Positions 39,801 through 52,900 of a stretch of 64,000 nucleotides of DNA are shown piece by piece (the stretch's first letter is position 1; every line of letters begins with the position of its first letter). The translations under genes and the position numbers were made by a program. Below the pieces are notes generated by a model. That model saw only the letters and a list, made by a program, of their open reading frames with translations. It made no database searches and had not been told where the DNA came from. Origin of the DNA: Klebsormidium nitens (lineage: Eukaryota; Streptophyta; Klebsormidiophyceae; Klebsormidiales; Klebsormidiaceae); NCBI GenBank assembly GCA_000708835.1, contig DF237225.1, forward strand, positions 6,086 to 70,085. Direction: 5' to 3'.

Positions 39801-42800
39801 CTGAGAAGGAGGGGATGAGAACGAGAAGCACCTGCGTCGGTTGTTGGGAGTCGCTGAAATGCTCTGTGTGCAGTCGGACATTATATGTTCCAAAGAGAAG
39901 CGGCTAGGATGCGTTTTCGGAGAGCATAGCGTCGACTTTCGTTTCGGATGCGGCTCCTGATACTCAATTCCCGCCGACCTTTGCGTCACAATCGTCGTGA
40001 ATCGCTTAATCCAGCCAGAATGTCGCTGCACTTTCCGTTCTTGAAGAGATACTGACTGATAACGATGGCCGAACACATTGCACCTGCCCGGCGAATACCT
40101 CAAGAAGAGCCAATAAAGCTACGTATCCACTTTTCGAGCCCACATAAGGAGCTCGTAGTCGCCGTGAGCGACTCAAAAGGATGAAACCCCACTCACGTCT
40201 TCCAGTCCGAACGCCCTCAAATAATCCAGCGCGAGCGCGAGCGCCTGAAGCACCAGATCCGGCAGCCCCAGCACCGTTTCCAAACTCTTCGCATTCCTTT
40301 CCTCTTCCTCAGCAGTCTCTCGATCCGCATCCCCCCCCATGGCTCCAAGAGTCGCCTTGGCCCCGTCCTGCGCCCCCCGCCGCTTGCTGCAGTAAAAGTC
40401 TGCCACGTAGGACGAGGCGCTCCCGCCCTGGAACTTGGCGCGCGAGACGCGTTCCGTGCGGACGCCGCTGGGGTCGGCGAAGTCGCGGAGGAGCTGCGGG
40501 CGTGGCAGAGACGGGGTCTAAGGTCAGTTGCTAACTTTTGAGGGTGTCGGTTGTCGAAATCAGAACCTGCGAAGGGTCCTGAGCGAAAGTAACAGGGGGA
40601 CAAAAGCGGAACATCTGTCGGGGTTCAGCGCTTGTCATGGTTCCGGCTGTTTGAGACAACGGTTTTTGGGCTTGAGACAGGATTAGGTGACGGGTATGGC
40701 CCCTCCAAGCGCTCCGGTCAAACTTCCTCCGCGTTACAGACCTGGATGCGAATGACGAGCGGCAGAAGACTGCCATATTTTCGAAAAGCGGATCAAAACG
40801 CTCACTTTTTCCGTGGGTGCCGAGATCGGGTCCGCCAGGAGCAGCTCCACGGGCGCCGCGGAGATCATGCACGACTCCAGGTCGGACCGCATTACCGTGT
40901 CCTTGAAGTGTCCGTACATGACGTCACCAGTCGCCGTCTCCACCGCCACGACCCCAAAAGTGGCGTCGAACCCCCCCGCCAAAGTGGAAGGCCCCTCGGG
41001 CTCTGCCGCCATTTCGTCTTCCTCTGCCTTTAGAGGGGCGCGCCCCGGCTTTTTATTGAGGTCGAGAGTCTCCTCTGCCAGAAAGAGAGTAGAATGAGCA
41101 AGAAGGAAGTCTGATGGATTGCTCTCACATACGTCTTGAACATGCTCCCAAAGTACACAGACGTTGACGTGGTGCGAGGTCGGAGGGGTCGAGAATGAGG
41201 AGGTTGCACTAACATCTAAGAATGGGAAGTATTGGAAGACCGAGAACTTTCGTTTGACGTCCCTCAATCAAGAGACACACCCTCTGAAAGAGCAAGCGGC
41301 ATGTCAATCGCTGCAAGGAACAGAGGGGCTCGTATGCTGCACAACACCTCTTTTCTACTAGCTCGCGGACTCAACATTTTCGACTATACCTACGTTTACA
41401 TGAGTGCACTTTTATCCTAGCGCCCTTTCACAATCACAAGTCGATGAAGAAGAACGACCCCCAGACCAAGCGGTCAGTGTCAGTCACAAGTGTTTCAAGC
41501 TCCTCACCTGCTATGCACATGAGGTAGCTGCTGAGCCGCCCCTTCCCGACCGCATCATCTTGTGAGCCCCCTCCCAAATCCTCTCCCGCCTCCAAAGTGG
41601 CACGTGTATACAGAGCCGAGAGGCGCCGGCCAAAGAGGGCCGATTTGTTGGGGCCCTGCGACTTGATGGCGGCAGTCTCCGCCTGACGGACTACCCCCAC
41701 CTGCAACCAGAATTGGTGCAGATATACTGAGTTGGGTTTGGGAGACTTGTATGGCTAGAATGACTCGATTGACTTGATTGGTTTGGTTCTTGCGAGTTGT
41801 GGAATGCGGAATGTGGAATGATGTAGGTACCCTGACATGGATTTGTAGGACTTCGTTGCAAATAAGATTGTTCCTTGAAGGCTTTGTTCTGGCAGATTTG
41901 AATGTAATGGAAAAGTTGCAAGCAGAGCGAGCAGGACACTTTGACTTCTGACAATGTCCTCACTGCCTTTCTGACCACAACAGAGAGCTTTCCTACCTTT
42001 GCGCTTCGAGAATTAAGATATGCAGGAGACTAGGACCAATGAGCTTCAAGAGCACGAACCGTATCGTCCACTCAGGATTGTGACAGAATCCCTTGCTATC
42101 ATGACTGACAAGAGATCCGATAAAGACCCCGTTCTACAGTGATCAAAGGCGCACCTTAAACCCAGCCTCCACCAGGCGCCGCACGTGCACATGTAGGCGG
42201 TGCGTCGGCACGCTGGCTGTCAGAAAGTTGTGGTCGTAGTGTGCAAAGATGTTGAGCACGCGAGCCGCCGTCTCAGCGTCTTCGCCAAAGAAGCGGTACT
42301 TGTATCCGACCTCAACCATTAGTAGCACGTCTGGGTAACGCTTCTGGAGCTCAACGATCTGCAAGGATTTCGAGGGCCAGTACTGTAGTCTGATGGCTAA
42401 TTTATGGAATTAGAATCTCCTGGGTGTGCGAGGGGTTTTATCGTACAAGCTCAAAAGCAACCTCATACCTCGTTTCATCTTCAAATGTATGTTCTACAAC
42501 TACAAAAAGCAAACTTCTCGTGAGGTCTTTGGAGTAAGAAGCTCTTATTAGAATTCCATCTTCACCAGAACGATCACCAGCTCAGAGGCTTCATAAGCTG
42601 GCAGACACTTCCCTGTAACCATCTTAAAACCATCTCCTTCGAGGCATCAGTCGACCATGTAAACCAACGTTCCAAATCTGCCCCTAGTACTTCAAAAACA
42701 TCTCCAATTGCCACCAGCAACATAGAATTCCATGTTGAAGTAACTGCAGAAAGTGTCCAACAACAAAACTTATTTAGCATCACCCACCTGTAACTCCAGT

Positions 42801-43405
42801 GGGGTGTACTTGACCCCAGGGCCGGTGAGCTGAGCCGCGCCTGTCCGCTCCGAAAGGCGCCCCTGGTCATCACTCCTTGCCAGCAGCTTCTCCACAAACT
42901 TTGCATGCCTGACTGGATCTGATTTGGGGAACGCCTGTTCAGGCTCCTCTCCCCTCTCTGGTGCAGCACCCTGAGTTGCCGTTTCCTCCATTGTCTCCTG
43001 CACCTCCTCCGTGATGTCAGCATTCTGCACCACTCCCGTGACGTCAGCATCAGGCACCACTCCCGTGACGTCAGCAATTGATGCTGCCCCTACCCTAGCT
43101 GTTGCCTCCCTATCCTCTTTTGCAACCTTGCGCCGCTTTGCAGATGAGTCCTCAGCCTCCTTGCTGACCTCTTTTCTCTTGGTCGACAGCACCTTGTCAG
43201 GGGATACCGTCATCTGACCCCTGTCGGACACACTCTTCCCAGGTGTCTGAGGTGGTTCATCTCGGACAGGCGTCAAGGAGTCCCTCTCCCCAGACAAACG
43301 CTTGTGCAGCGGTGCCGGAGCCCCAGCAGCCGGCTCGGCGGTTGCTTTAGGCTTTGGAGCAAAGAAGCGGGAGATCGCTGGCTGGTGTGTTTTAGGCTTC
43401 TTCAT
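33840..43405 (-). CDS. MSH3: DNA mismatch repair protein MSH3, complete
   Basis: MSH3 pairs with MSH2 (MutS-beta) to bind insertion/deletion loops. Exons on minus: 43405-42788, 42358-42155, 41700-41508, 41074-40806, 40493-40197, 39690-39508, 39105-38925, 38342-37996, 37519-37349, 36875-36738, 36186-35881, 35315-34779, 34166-33840. Every phase fits and the protein is 1256 residues (human MSH3 has 1137). A PCNA-binding motif [11 protein letters not shown] is at residues 8-18, followed by basic nuclear signals. The mismatch domain includes [11 protein letters not shown]. Walker A GPNMGGKS is at about 948-955 and Walker [11 protein letters not shown] at about 1026-1035, followed by [17 protein letters not shown]. 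This order and [16 protein letters not shown] identify MSH3 rather than MSH2 or MSH6. Insertions rich in Ala, Gly and Glu occur in exons 5, 7 and 12. Intron 10 uses a GC donor. Intron 11 holds partial copies of exon 12. Confidence 0.96.
35389..35557 (-). repeat. Two partial copies of MSH3 exon 12 start in intron 11
   Basis: Copy 1 (35436-35389) has an acceptor CCGCAG and sixteen codons [16 protein letters not shown] identical in protein to the start of exon 12 (35315). It differs by five third-position changes: TCA to TCG, TTC to TTT, GCG to GCC, TCC to TCA, and ACC to ACG. Copy 2 (about 35557-35505) has a one-base insertion and a nine-base loss, but its matching codons also differ only at third positions. 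The copies are spaced about 120 bases apart and lie upstream of the live exon in the same orientation. Confidence 0.85.
37091..37130. repeat. Short tandem repeat in an MSH3 intron
   Basis: Three to four copies of an 11-base unit GCAGACGTGAA, the last with one change, lie between MSH3 exons 9 and 10. Repeats of this size arise by replication slippage. No function is suggested. Confidence 0.8.
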
Positions 43406-44491
43406 CTTGCTCAAGGTGAGGCCACTGCTGAAAAGCTTTGGTTGAGCTAGGTGGTGATCAAATAGCTGAGGAAGGAAGCATGGTGGTTTCACTTGAGCCA
43501 CAGGCGAAGTTTGGGGATCTTCAGAGTACTACTCCCTGATGAACAGATGAGCCTGCACAAGGTGATGTGGCGGCATTGCACGCAGGCGGCCTTCTGCATA
43601 GGAGAGATTAGGTTGCCCTGTGTTAGTTGACCAATTGCATGTTTCGTCTCCCCTCGTTGCAATCAGCACCACTAGCACCACCTTCTAATTACCTTCTAGA
43701 GAACACTGCAAGCTGGTCAAGTTGGCACACAAAGCAAGCAACCTGATTGGCTGTTTCAAGCAGCTTGAGCAGGGACTAAAAAGTGCGGCCACACCAGCAG
43801 AAATCGTCTAGAAGTCCATAACTATTTCAAGGGACAAGAGCTGGAAAAAGATCTCTTAGCACAGCACAACTGGGCGTTCTGGCCCCTTGCCAGTATACTG
43901 CCGCATGCAGTGCCTGCTCTCTCCCGCCAAAATTCTTATATGTCAAAACTCAAAAGTTAAAGTAGGGTTATGTACCGTAAGTCTTGGTTAGGCAGGCTGT
44001 CACCCTTTTAGTGGCCCGGTTTCTATCACCCAGGGTATTGTTTGCTTCCACGTTTCCATTTCAACGAGTGCCCGGAAATTAATTATAGCCCGGTACGTAG
44101 CTGTACCGGTATGCCCCGTCACCGTGACCTTGCGTTGGTTAAGTTTGGGTTAAGCGACATCATGACACCTGCGCCAGCCTTCCTTCCGAGTCTGCAGCGG
44201 CAGCCTCCTGCCAGCTAGAGCACGAGAAGTTCTGCTGCTCTGCAAACTTCTGCCACTAGGTACAATCTGGGATTGCGAAGCCTGTTCTGGGCGTCTTCAT
44301 AATACCAAATGCCTAACACACGTTTCTCAATTGCTAGTTGACCTTTCTTTGCAGTCCGCCTTCCATATCGTTGCCATTAGCACCAGGACTGGGTTCACGT
44401 CCGCTGGACGCTCGTCCGCTGGAACCATGGGAAAGCTTTGGGGCCGAGAGCCCCCTCTCATCTTTCTGTAGCGCTAAGCCAGGCTACCTAG
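43406..44491. promoter_or_regulatory. Divergent promoter space, MSH3 / MPPED-like gene
   Basis: The MSH3 start (43405, minus) and the MPPED-like start (44492, plus) are head to head and 1086 bases apart. Both 5' UTRs and promoters should be here. In MSH3 the frame stays open upstream of the chosen ATG to 43501, but no earlier in-frame ATG exists, only GTG. No TATA or other motif stands out, and no exon is seen. Confidence 0.4.
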
Positions 44492-47400
44492 ATGAGGCGG
44501 CTCAAGCAGCCAGCCATGCGCTGGAAGCTGCCAGCTGGCGTCCTGGCATTGGTTGTTTTCGTGCTTGTTGTCCTGGTCAGGCAGGTCAGGTTCAAGCAGG
44601 GGGGTACGGTTTCAAACTGGTACAGCAGACCGCGGTTGACGGGGGCCAACTTTGGCGCGGTTGAAAGGGGCTTTGACGAGGGGGGGGCGCTTTGGTCGGC
44701 GCAGGATGAAACGACCAACGTAGAGGAAGAGGAGGTGAAAAGCTGGAAGGAACGCCTACGGCAAGCTGACTTGAACGGGGTTGGACGGCGGACGGGGAAT
44801 GCCAATGATGGGTGGGCGGAACATTCGGACGGTCGCACGTCCGGACGTGGTCCGAGGCTATGGGTGTTTGTGTCCGTTTCGGACACGCATGGCGTGCACG
44901 GAGATGTCCATGTTCCGGACGGCGACGTCCTTGTCCATGCGGGCGGGTTCTCAAGGAGTGAGTATCAATCTGGATTTTAGGGTTTTATAATGATGGCTTC
45001 CTGCATTGTTCAAAGGGGTGTTTACACATCGCATGAAAATCTGCTACAGCTGGCAATAATACAGCTGGCGGAATGGTGGGAACCAATTGTTGTAGACCCC
45101 TGTTGCAGGCTCGTGACATTGCTTATTCATTCGTCGATGGAAGAGGTGGTGAGATGAATCTGGAAGGTACTTGCTTCCGCGCACAGATGCATTAGCAAAT
45201 CGTACGGCAAAAGCGCACAAATGTGGGATTGTATGAGCGAATCGTAAATGGTTGGCATGATTGTTCGGTCACAATCAAGGCTGTAGCAAGTACCAAGAGG
45301 TAGGTCTATATGAGCAACTCGTTGCTCAAAGTAGACAGTCAAATGCCCCCCTGCACGCCATATTGCCACCTTCGATAACACGCATTCTGCATCAAACCTT
45401 TGGCATCATAGTTGGCACCGATCCCCAGTGTTTGCCGCCGGGACCCAGCAGAGACTGATTCTGGTTATGATATTGTCGGTGCACGGCAAGTGCTGTTCTC
45501 GCCCCTGGGTTGCCTGGTGGCGCCGATAGCCAGGCACCTCTCAGGTGGTGTACTGGCAAAATGACTGTTTTCGAATTTGATCACCAATGTCACAAAACTT
45601 GCCTAGAGCACCTGCTCAATAGGAAAGCTGTCCGATTCTGTGGAAACAAGTCCCGGTCCTGTGTCAAGTGGTCCAAGATACCTTTGTGAAGAGGACCTCA
45701 GTCTTCCATGCGTCTTTGCAGATGGGACTGTGGAGCAGTTGAGGGACTTCAATGATTGGCTGGGCGCTTTTCCCCACAGGTCAGCCGGCCGCTTTGTGTG
45801 TGTTTCATGTCCGGGGTTCCTACCTTGTTTCTCACATAGCGTACCCTTCCTCGTCCTTCATTCTTGTCCAGTTGCGAAGGTGGTACTGTTGAGGATTGTC
45901 TGCTTCTTTTGAATTGTTCGGCTCCAAAGGATTGGAAGAAGGTGCCACCACAGTGTCCGTCCACTGATCTCGCATCAGAAGTTCAAAGGTCAGACAAAAA
46001 GCTTGTTTCTCTGGGTCCACGTATTAGATGCCGATCCTCACGGAAGCGACTGCCGAGAAACGACTGGCAAAAAACGATTTGAAAAAAGTCCAGAAAGAGG
46101 AAAAGAAGGAGCAGCTATGAAAAGCAGTCGTGCCGAATCATTCCTCACTTCTTGGCACTTTGTTCCCGAACCCAGGTACAGAGTTTTGTTCCTCCCTGGA
46201 GTGGCTAACAGTTTGGCAGACAACAAATCGAACGTAGATTAATGTGAGGTGTGGCATTATGTAAAGAGAAAGTAAAAGAGAGAAAAGCGAGTATTGAACT
46301 ACTTCTTTCTCCGGTTACTTTGCTCCGTCCAGGTACAAGATTCTGGTCCCCGGATTGGCAGATCTCGGTCCCGGCTCCGAGTCGCAGCCACGGCTTCGGG
46401 AGCTTCTCTCGCACGCGAACGCGATTCTTGTAGATAGCACGTTCGTCCTCCCCGGGGGGGTGGTCATTTACGGTGCGCCAGCGCCCCCCCCGGGCGAGGA
46501 GGACCTAGGAGGGGGGCCCAGCAAGTGGGATCCCATCCCCCTGAACGTGAGTGCTCCGCAAAAGCACAGTTTATGTCTCTTTTTTCCGTCCGTTCTTTCC
46601 CGTGTTTCTTTGGCGGTTGCGGAAGAATCGCAGTGACAAGCATGGGTCCCCTCGTGAAGAAATTGGGAGGCTTGCTTCAGACGGGTCAGATTGTCCGACT
46701 TGCTGGTAGTAACCGGATCCTCAGGCGCTTTGGTAGTATGTTGCATAGGCCGGTCTTCAGATAGAGGCCTCTGTCATAGACGCGATGCAGATTCTGACTT
46801 CGAACAGAGCTTTTAAAAGACAATACTGTTCGTTATCGTCGTCCACTTTCTCTTCTCTGCTTGGTCGCTCACAGCAGCGTTCGCAGCCGTGATCGAATCT
46901 ACATTGGAGCGGCATTCAAACAAAACAACCTTGAAATCTGTGGAAAGTGACTTGACATTTTTGAACTCTCATTGGACACTTCAGACCAGTCATCCCCAGC
47001 AGATATCAGGCTTGAACTACAATATGTGCCCTGAATGACGACCTATGTGGCCTGAATGACGACTGCTAGTACTTCTCAACAACGCGGGACAGTTTTCTCG
47101 GCCCAGCAAAGGAAGTCGCTTCCACCCACGAATTTGAGCTCAGGTGTGCAGCTTTTGTGGCACTATAAGCTTTACAGTCAATCAGATCAATCAATTTCGT
47201 TAAGCTCGACGTCTCAAAAAGAATCCCCCAGTTCAGCGTTCAAAAGGTCAAATCGGCAGATTCTTTTGGCATCAAACCCCGTGATGTCTCTGCAAGTGGT
47301 CCCAACATAAATCCACGGCCTCCGTCCATACAGATCGATGTTTTGGTGACTCAAGGCCCGCGTTATGAGCCGTATGACCCGTCGTCGATTGAGGGGCTAG

Positions 47401-48634
47401 TGGGGTCCCCGAAGCTAGCGGAGGCGATAGAAAGGACGAGACCGCGGATGGTGGTTTTTGGGCACGTGCAACATTCATACGGGGTGCTTCGCCAGGTGAG
47501 CACATCAGAGGGATCCCCCCGCTGCACAGCAGACTTTGCAGATCAAGACGACAGGTTCTTACATGTGGACGATGTTCGGGTTTGCTCCTTTGGAGTTTGC
47601 GGTCATTGTTTCTAAGAGCCCGATTCAAGGACACACCTCTTAAAGCCGGTGCGCGCATGAAAGTCATGGGGCGATGTGCAGGTACAACGGCAGTGTTAAT
47701 GCATTCATCAGATTGTGTGTTGCGCAGACACAAGTACTTGGATCATGGTCAAGGACTGATCGTCTCGTATCGTAGTTGAAAAGAAGAAAGAGTGAACAAA
47801 AAGGACCGAAGTGACATTATTGTGCACTCTTCACGAGTGTCACACATTTCGACCAAGAATTGCAGCCCGTGTCGTCTTTTGAGAAACGGCGTACTAACGC
47901 CGTTGAGGAAAAGCAAGCCTGTGTCGATCGTCGGCTGCCCTTCTGGTCGTCAGCCGGCGATTCTGGCCTGGAATGATCCTCCATACACCTCGACAATGCC
48001 TTTTTTGCCTCTCGTCGTCATAAGCCCGTGGTGGCTTGGGAAGACGTTCTGCTAGGAGGCTCCGCCAGGAAGTTGGAAAGGGTTTGGGTTTGATTGCAAG
48101 TCGGTCCGACCTCCATATGGCGCAAGGGATCTGGTTTGCATCAGTCTGCAGTTTTCATTAAATGCGTTGACCTTCAAGTTCGCGGGTGTCCTTCACGACG
48201 GACCCTTCCTCGCACAGTCTCAAGTAGTGGTTGGCAAGGGGCGGGTTTATTGGGTTCGCTGCTCAATTGTTGTGGTGGTTGGAGTCTGACTAGAGCTGGT
48301 TAAGGGTGCTAACGGGGTGCCCGCTCGCTTACAGATGTACTGCCGACGGCGGGGCTGGCTGCGATCCTGCCAGGACGGGTTAGAAGAGGTTTCCCAGGAA
48401 GAGTGGCCGCTTCGAATAGAACAGCCGTCAGAAGAACAGCCTTCGGGCTCTGTATATTTCGTCAACGCCGCGTTCGTTATTCCTAGGGTCGACTCCGATG
48501 GATCACGGTACGAGGAAAGAAGACAGCCTTTATTGATTGAGCTAGAAGAAGAGGAGGGGCCCGCCGGCATCGGGCTTGCCGCGTGGGTGCACAACCGAGG
48601 TCAAGGGCCCGGTTGGACCGAGCCACTGCAATGA
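44492..48634 (+). CDS. MPPED-like metallophosphoesterase-fold protein, catalytic residues mostly lost
   Basis: This belongs to the MPPED1/MPPED2 class of calcineurin-like phosphoesterases. Exons: 44492-44957, 45722-45779, 46333-46546, 47334-47495, 48335-48634. Phases agree and the protein is 399 residues. Residues 14-31 (PAGVLALVVFVLVVLV region) form a signal anchor after a basic start, predicting a type II membrane protein with the domain in the secretory lumen. The fold landmarks are all present: VSVSDTH (131-133), DGDVLVHAGG, FNDWLGAFPHRYKI, VVIYGAP, LVTQGP, FGHVQHSYG and VYFVNAAFV. Metal sites are degraded: HAGD is HAGG (152), GNHE is GLAD (182-185), THGP is TQGP (253), and GHxH is GHVQ (289-292). 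Only DTH and the first GH survive. Hydrolase activity is unlikely, and a binding or structural role is inferred. Confidence 0.85.
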
Positions 48635-49967
48635 TTACGATACTTACAGTCGTTCCGAGTTCGTCCTTTTGAGTCACTGACTGCCCGCTCTGTTTGAGAT
48701 TTTACTTGGTCTTGTTGATTTGCACTCATCCCACCATGCACAACTGACGGGATGGCTAACAGCGCCCGCGAGCTGCTCCAGGGTTTTTCAATCGTCTATA
48801 GGAAAGCAATAACCGGTGACTACCGCCGGGCCAAATGCCAAGTCCTGGTTTAATTACGATTCCAGTCTGATTACGGCTTTCAAGTTTGACCATGCGCGAT
48901 AGGGGGAACGCGTATCATAACGCGGCACCCCTATATACTTCGCCATGCGCAATAAATCCTTTCCGATCTTGCATGTCAGCACATCCCGGCCTCTTACACA
49001 TTTGCCGTCAACGTATGCCCATGGCCGCCCGCCCGCCGGGCTATACAAAACTTTGACTGCGCGAGTCGTGTGAACAAAAGATCAACTTCGTGTTCTCAGT
49101 GATCCGGGCCGCTCAACTTGACGTGGGGAATTATCCACAAATAGACAGTTGTGGGCATGCACGAACGATCTAGGTTTAACGCGCCAGGTCATGCATATGG
49201 GACTAGATCGTGAGTACCCCAACTTAGCTGCGGCCCACAGATTTGAATGACCCGGCGTGGCGTCCAGCTTTCATCGACCGTGCAGTGCACATGCAGAGTA
49301 CGATCCGACGGACTCGATATCCAATTTCTGGTCCATCAATGGTGATCGCGGACACACCCAGCGCAAGATCAATTAAGTAAGCACCCGGCATTCGATCGCG
49401 ACATACGTGGTAATGCCACACGATCGGTCGATGAAGATTACAAAGCAAATGAAGCTCAATATTCTTTGAATGTCAAGCTCGCGAGGCACAATTAAGCAGG
49501 TTAATACAAAGAGTATGCTTGATTCCATCAGACTGACCATGCAGAAGACAATTCAACATTGACCGTGCATGTTATTGGGGACGGTTCGAGAATCTCCATG
49601 TACATGGCTCGTGCCAGGCCGAGCGTGTAGCTTCAACTGGTTTTACCTTCCTATTAGCGAAGCGTGAGGTCCTGTATGCGCGCGGCGGCCCATGAGGTGA
49701 CTTCAGTCCTGAATCAGTCGTCCTGAACGAACTTAGCATGACTACTGTAGCTATCAAAACGCTTGCACGCATTGCCTCAAACCTCTCTTAGTTCACAATA
49801 AAACCACCTTCTACAAAGCCGCGCTTTACAGCTCAAACCTTCACATGCCTACAATCTCTCGCGCGCCGCATGACGAAACCTTGTTTCTCGTGGCTTATCA
49901 AAACCTTCGTTCCTGTGGCAAGTAGTCCACGTGACCGACTAGCCACGTCATATCGCCACGTCATAAC
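48635..49967. other. Convergent intergenic stretch
   Basis: This lies between the stops of the MPPED-like gene and the GH10 gene. No exon or RNA gene is visible. Near 49928-49965 there is a CACGTG palindrome and two CCACGTCAT copies about 13 bases apart. They sit downstream of the GH10 stop on its strand, so their meaning is unclear. The part from 49100 to 49450 is rich in GCATGC, ATGCAT and GATC palindromes. Confidence 0.4.
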
Positions 49968-52900
49968 TTAAGCCGGTGACGGGGCCGCTGCGCCCTGAGC
50001 GGCGCTCTGACCGGGGCTCGGCGCGCTCGCGCCGTTGGGGATGGGACCGATCGCGTTAGGCGGGAGCGTCGGCGGGTTAACCGTGCTAACCGGGACGGGT
50101 CCCCCGATCGCGACGAGGGGCGCCACGACCTGCACCATTTGCTGAGCCGAGCCGGGCACGATCCTAAAGTTGGACGCATTACCAGTCGGGGGCTTCTCGA
50201 CATGGGCCAAGTTTCCGGCGATGTTGTCGGACCCCTGGGCGATGTTGATATAGGGAGTGGTGGCTTGGAGCGTGGAGCTGATATTGTAAAATGGCGTGGG
50301 TGTGAATACGTCGGTGACGTTGGATGCCGGCCCGGTGCCGTTGGCGGCGACGGAGCCGTTGAGCAAGGTGACGTAAGGGGTCGTCAGCTTGAATAGATAG
50401 TTGCTCGGGTCGGTGGTGGTATTGACGGGTTGGACGATGAACTCTGACGAGCTTTGGTACCGGTAGGTGGCGTTTCCGGAACCGTTCACCTGGAGAACGG
50501 AAAAGCACAGCACTATTTAGATAAGCTTCGGTGACTCTCGCCACTCCCGTGGTCAATCCAGATGTGCCCAACATCGTACGATAATAGGTCTCAACCTTGC
50601 GGAAGGCAACCGTGGGCCGAAATGAGCAAACCCGTATTAAACGGCGCACAAGGAAAGAGAAGGAATTGATTGTTCGAAGCGGTTTCTTGAGCACAGTAGA
50701 TATTACCCCCTCTTTTTATGTCTTGGAATACGTCATATTCTCGCAGCCCTGGGAAATCAGGCTCAACAACGAAACGACCAGGAAACAGCAGTGCGGTGCC
50801 TCGCTTCGATAAAACCGTTATCCTCGAATCGGACGATACTTCCGTCGTCCCAACGGCACAAGGTCGATAAAGAACATTCTCGAACAAGAGGAGGTAGTGG
50901 CGCATTTTCATTCCGAGAGGAGGTTAGTGGCAGTTTTCATTTTGCATTCTTTAAAAAATGACGGTACCCACCACGATGCTGTATTCGCCGGCGTACCCAC
51001 GGAATCCAAACTGGCCGTTGGCGTCGGTAGTTCCCGTCACGTTTTGCGTCCTCCACTCACGGTAATACAGGTCCTCCCACAGCTGGCCCGCGAGGCGGGG
51101 GGAGAAGTCCAGGTTGTATAGGCACTTATTTCCGGAACACGTGCCGTTATTCTGTTCCCAGTCGTCCTCGCCGTTCCAGGTTTGGGACAGCAACATTCCC
51201 TGTACAGCCGATGACGAATCTGAAGGTGAGTTTACGGACACTTGTCAAGGGACAACGTGCCGTTGATCGCTCGCCAGTCCTCCCGCCGGTCCTGGTTTGC
51301 TCTGGCAGCAGCCCGTGCGATAAAGGGGATGATGCAACTATGTCAACAATTGTTCGCACAGGTTCGACAAGATGTTCGACTGTAGAAAAGTACCCGAGAT
51401 GGACAATGAAAGGCAGGATACAGAATGCCTCCACTGACAGATGGTAGAACGGCGAGTCGAGAAAGCCTTAGGTGCTGTCACCTTTTCCGAGGACAGACTA
51501 CGTACCATTGCCTCTCGGGAGCCGTGAGGGCCAGACTATCCTGCCGGTAATAGTAAGGAAAGCGGCAAAACACCGAATTCTTTCACGGCAATACGACATT
51601 TCTTTCTATAGATCTCACGTCCGGCCCACAGAAACAAACTCAGAGCACTGGGCGTTCCCACATGTAGGCCAATCGCGATGCAAGGCAGACGACACTTGGA
51701 CCTTATAATTTTCTGCTTTTGGACTGGCAGGTTCTAGCAATGTTAAAAAGCTCTTCCGGGTCCCTTCAGATTTTTTCAAAGTAAGGATATTTCGGGGGTT
51801 TAGGGTCATCATACAGACTACGGAGCAGATGAAATGCGGGTTTGAGTATCTTGATTGCTGCGAAGCCCCTAAACGTAAAGCATTCCTTCCGTGAAGTGGA
51901 TACTTCCGTCTCACCTTGACAGCCGGGTGGGCGAACGCTTCTCTCCAGATCAGCTCCAATGAATCCCTTTGCAGTTGCTCTGAGTAGGGTTCCACTGTCA
52001 ACCTGAGGTTGATCTCAGTCATCCAGATGGGGATGCCGAACTGTCCAAGCTTGTCCAGTCCGTAGCGGAAGACGTAGGGTTGGATCTGTGTGAACTGGCC
52101 TTGAGCGGCAAAGGCACTGACTGGGCCTCCCTGCAGAAAAAAAAGAAATTCTTTTGGCAGGTGTGGTTTGCAGTGGGGTTGTCCTATCGTGCTCCGCTTG
52201 AAGAGATACCTGAGCTGACGTTTTGATTCCAGGCTTTTCTTTCCTCTTGCTCTCCACCTTACCTCTGGTGCGGCGCTTGGAAGGGCGTGCGCAGATTGGA
52301 CGAGAGAAGTCTAATCGTAGGTGAGGAAAGCGATGTTTCATTGGACTGACAACATGCAAAATGCCTGTCACTCAAATAGGAAACAATCACGTATCGAACG
52401 AGGGGCCGACCGCAGAAGCGACCAGGAGGAGCGCGCTTCCATTCTCAGCCTTTGAAAAGCCGCTCCGAGCGAGGGCCTTGGATCGAAACGGTCAGACAAT
52501 CAGTAAATCATTCCAGTGATTGATCTCTCCACTGTTCAATGGATCCACGAGCAGGAAGCTTGCAAGGCCACCTTGTAAACCCCACACGTGCCGACTGACC
52601 TGTTGCCGCAGATACGTCACGAAGTCCATGGCTGCCTCTGGCCACACCGTGCTGTCGTCACACGCCTCGACCATGTTGTAATCGCTCAGGAACGTGACAG
52701 CTGTCGGGTCCAGGGACTTGGTCACGTTGAAGTACCACGGACGCACGTCGAACCCGAGCTTCTCGTTGAAGTAGCGCTTGTGAATGATCTCGTTGGCAGG
52801 GTCCCATTGTTTGATCGAGTTCTGCGAAGAAGTAAGCCGACTTCAGGATTCAGGGTCTCTCAAAAGCGCATTGTTGGTGTGTTTTCGCGGCCGTCGTTGG

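Noticed and set aside
47272-47733. Minus-strand open frame of 153 codons
   Set aside because: It is antisense to exon 4 of the MPPED-like gene and has no independent support.
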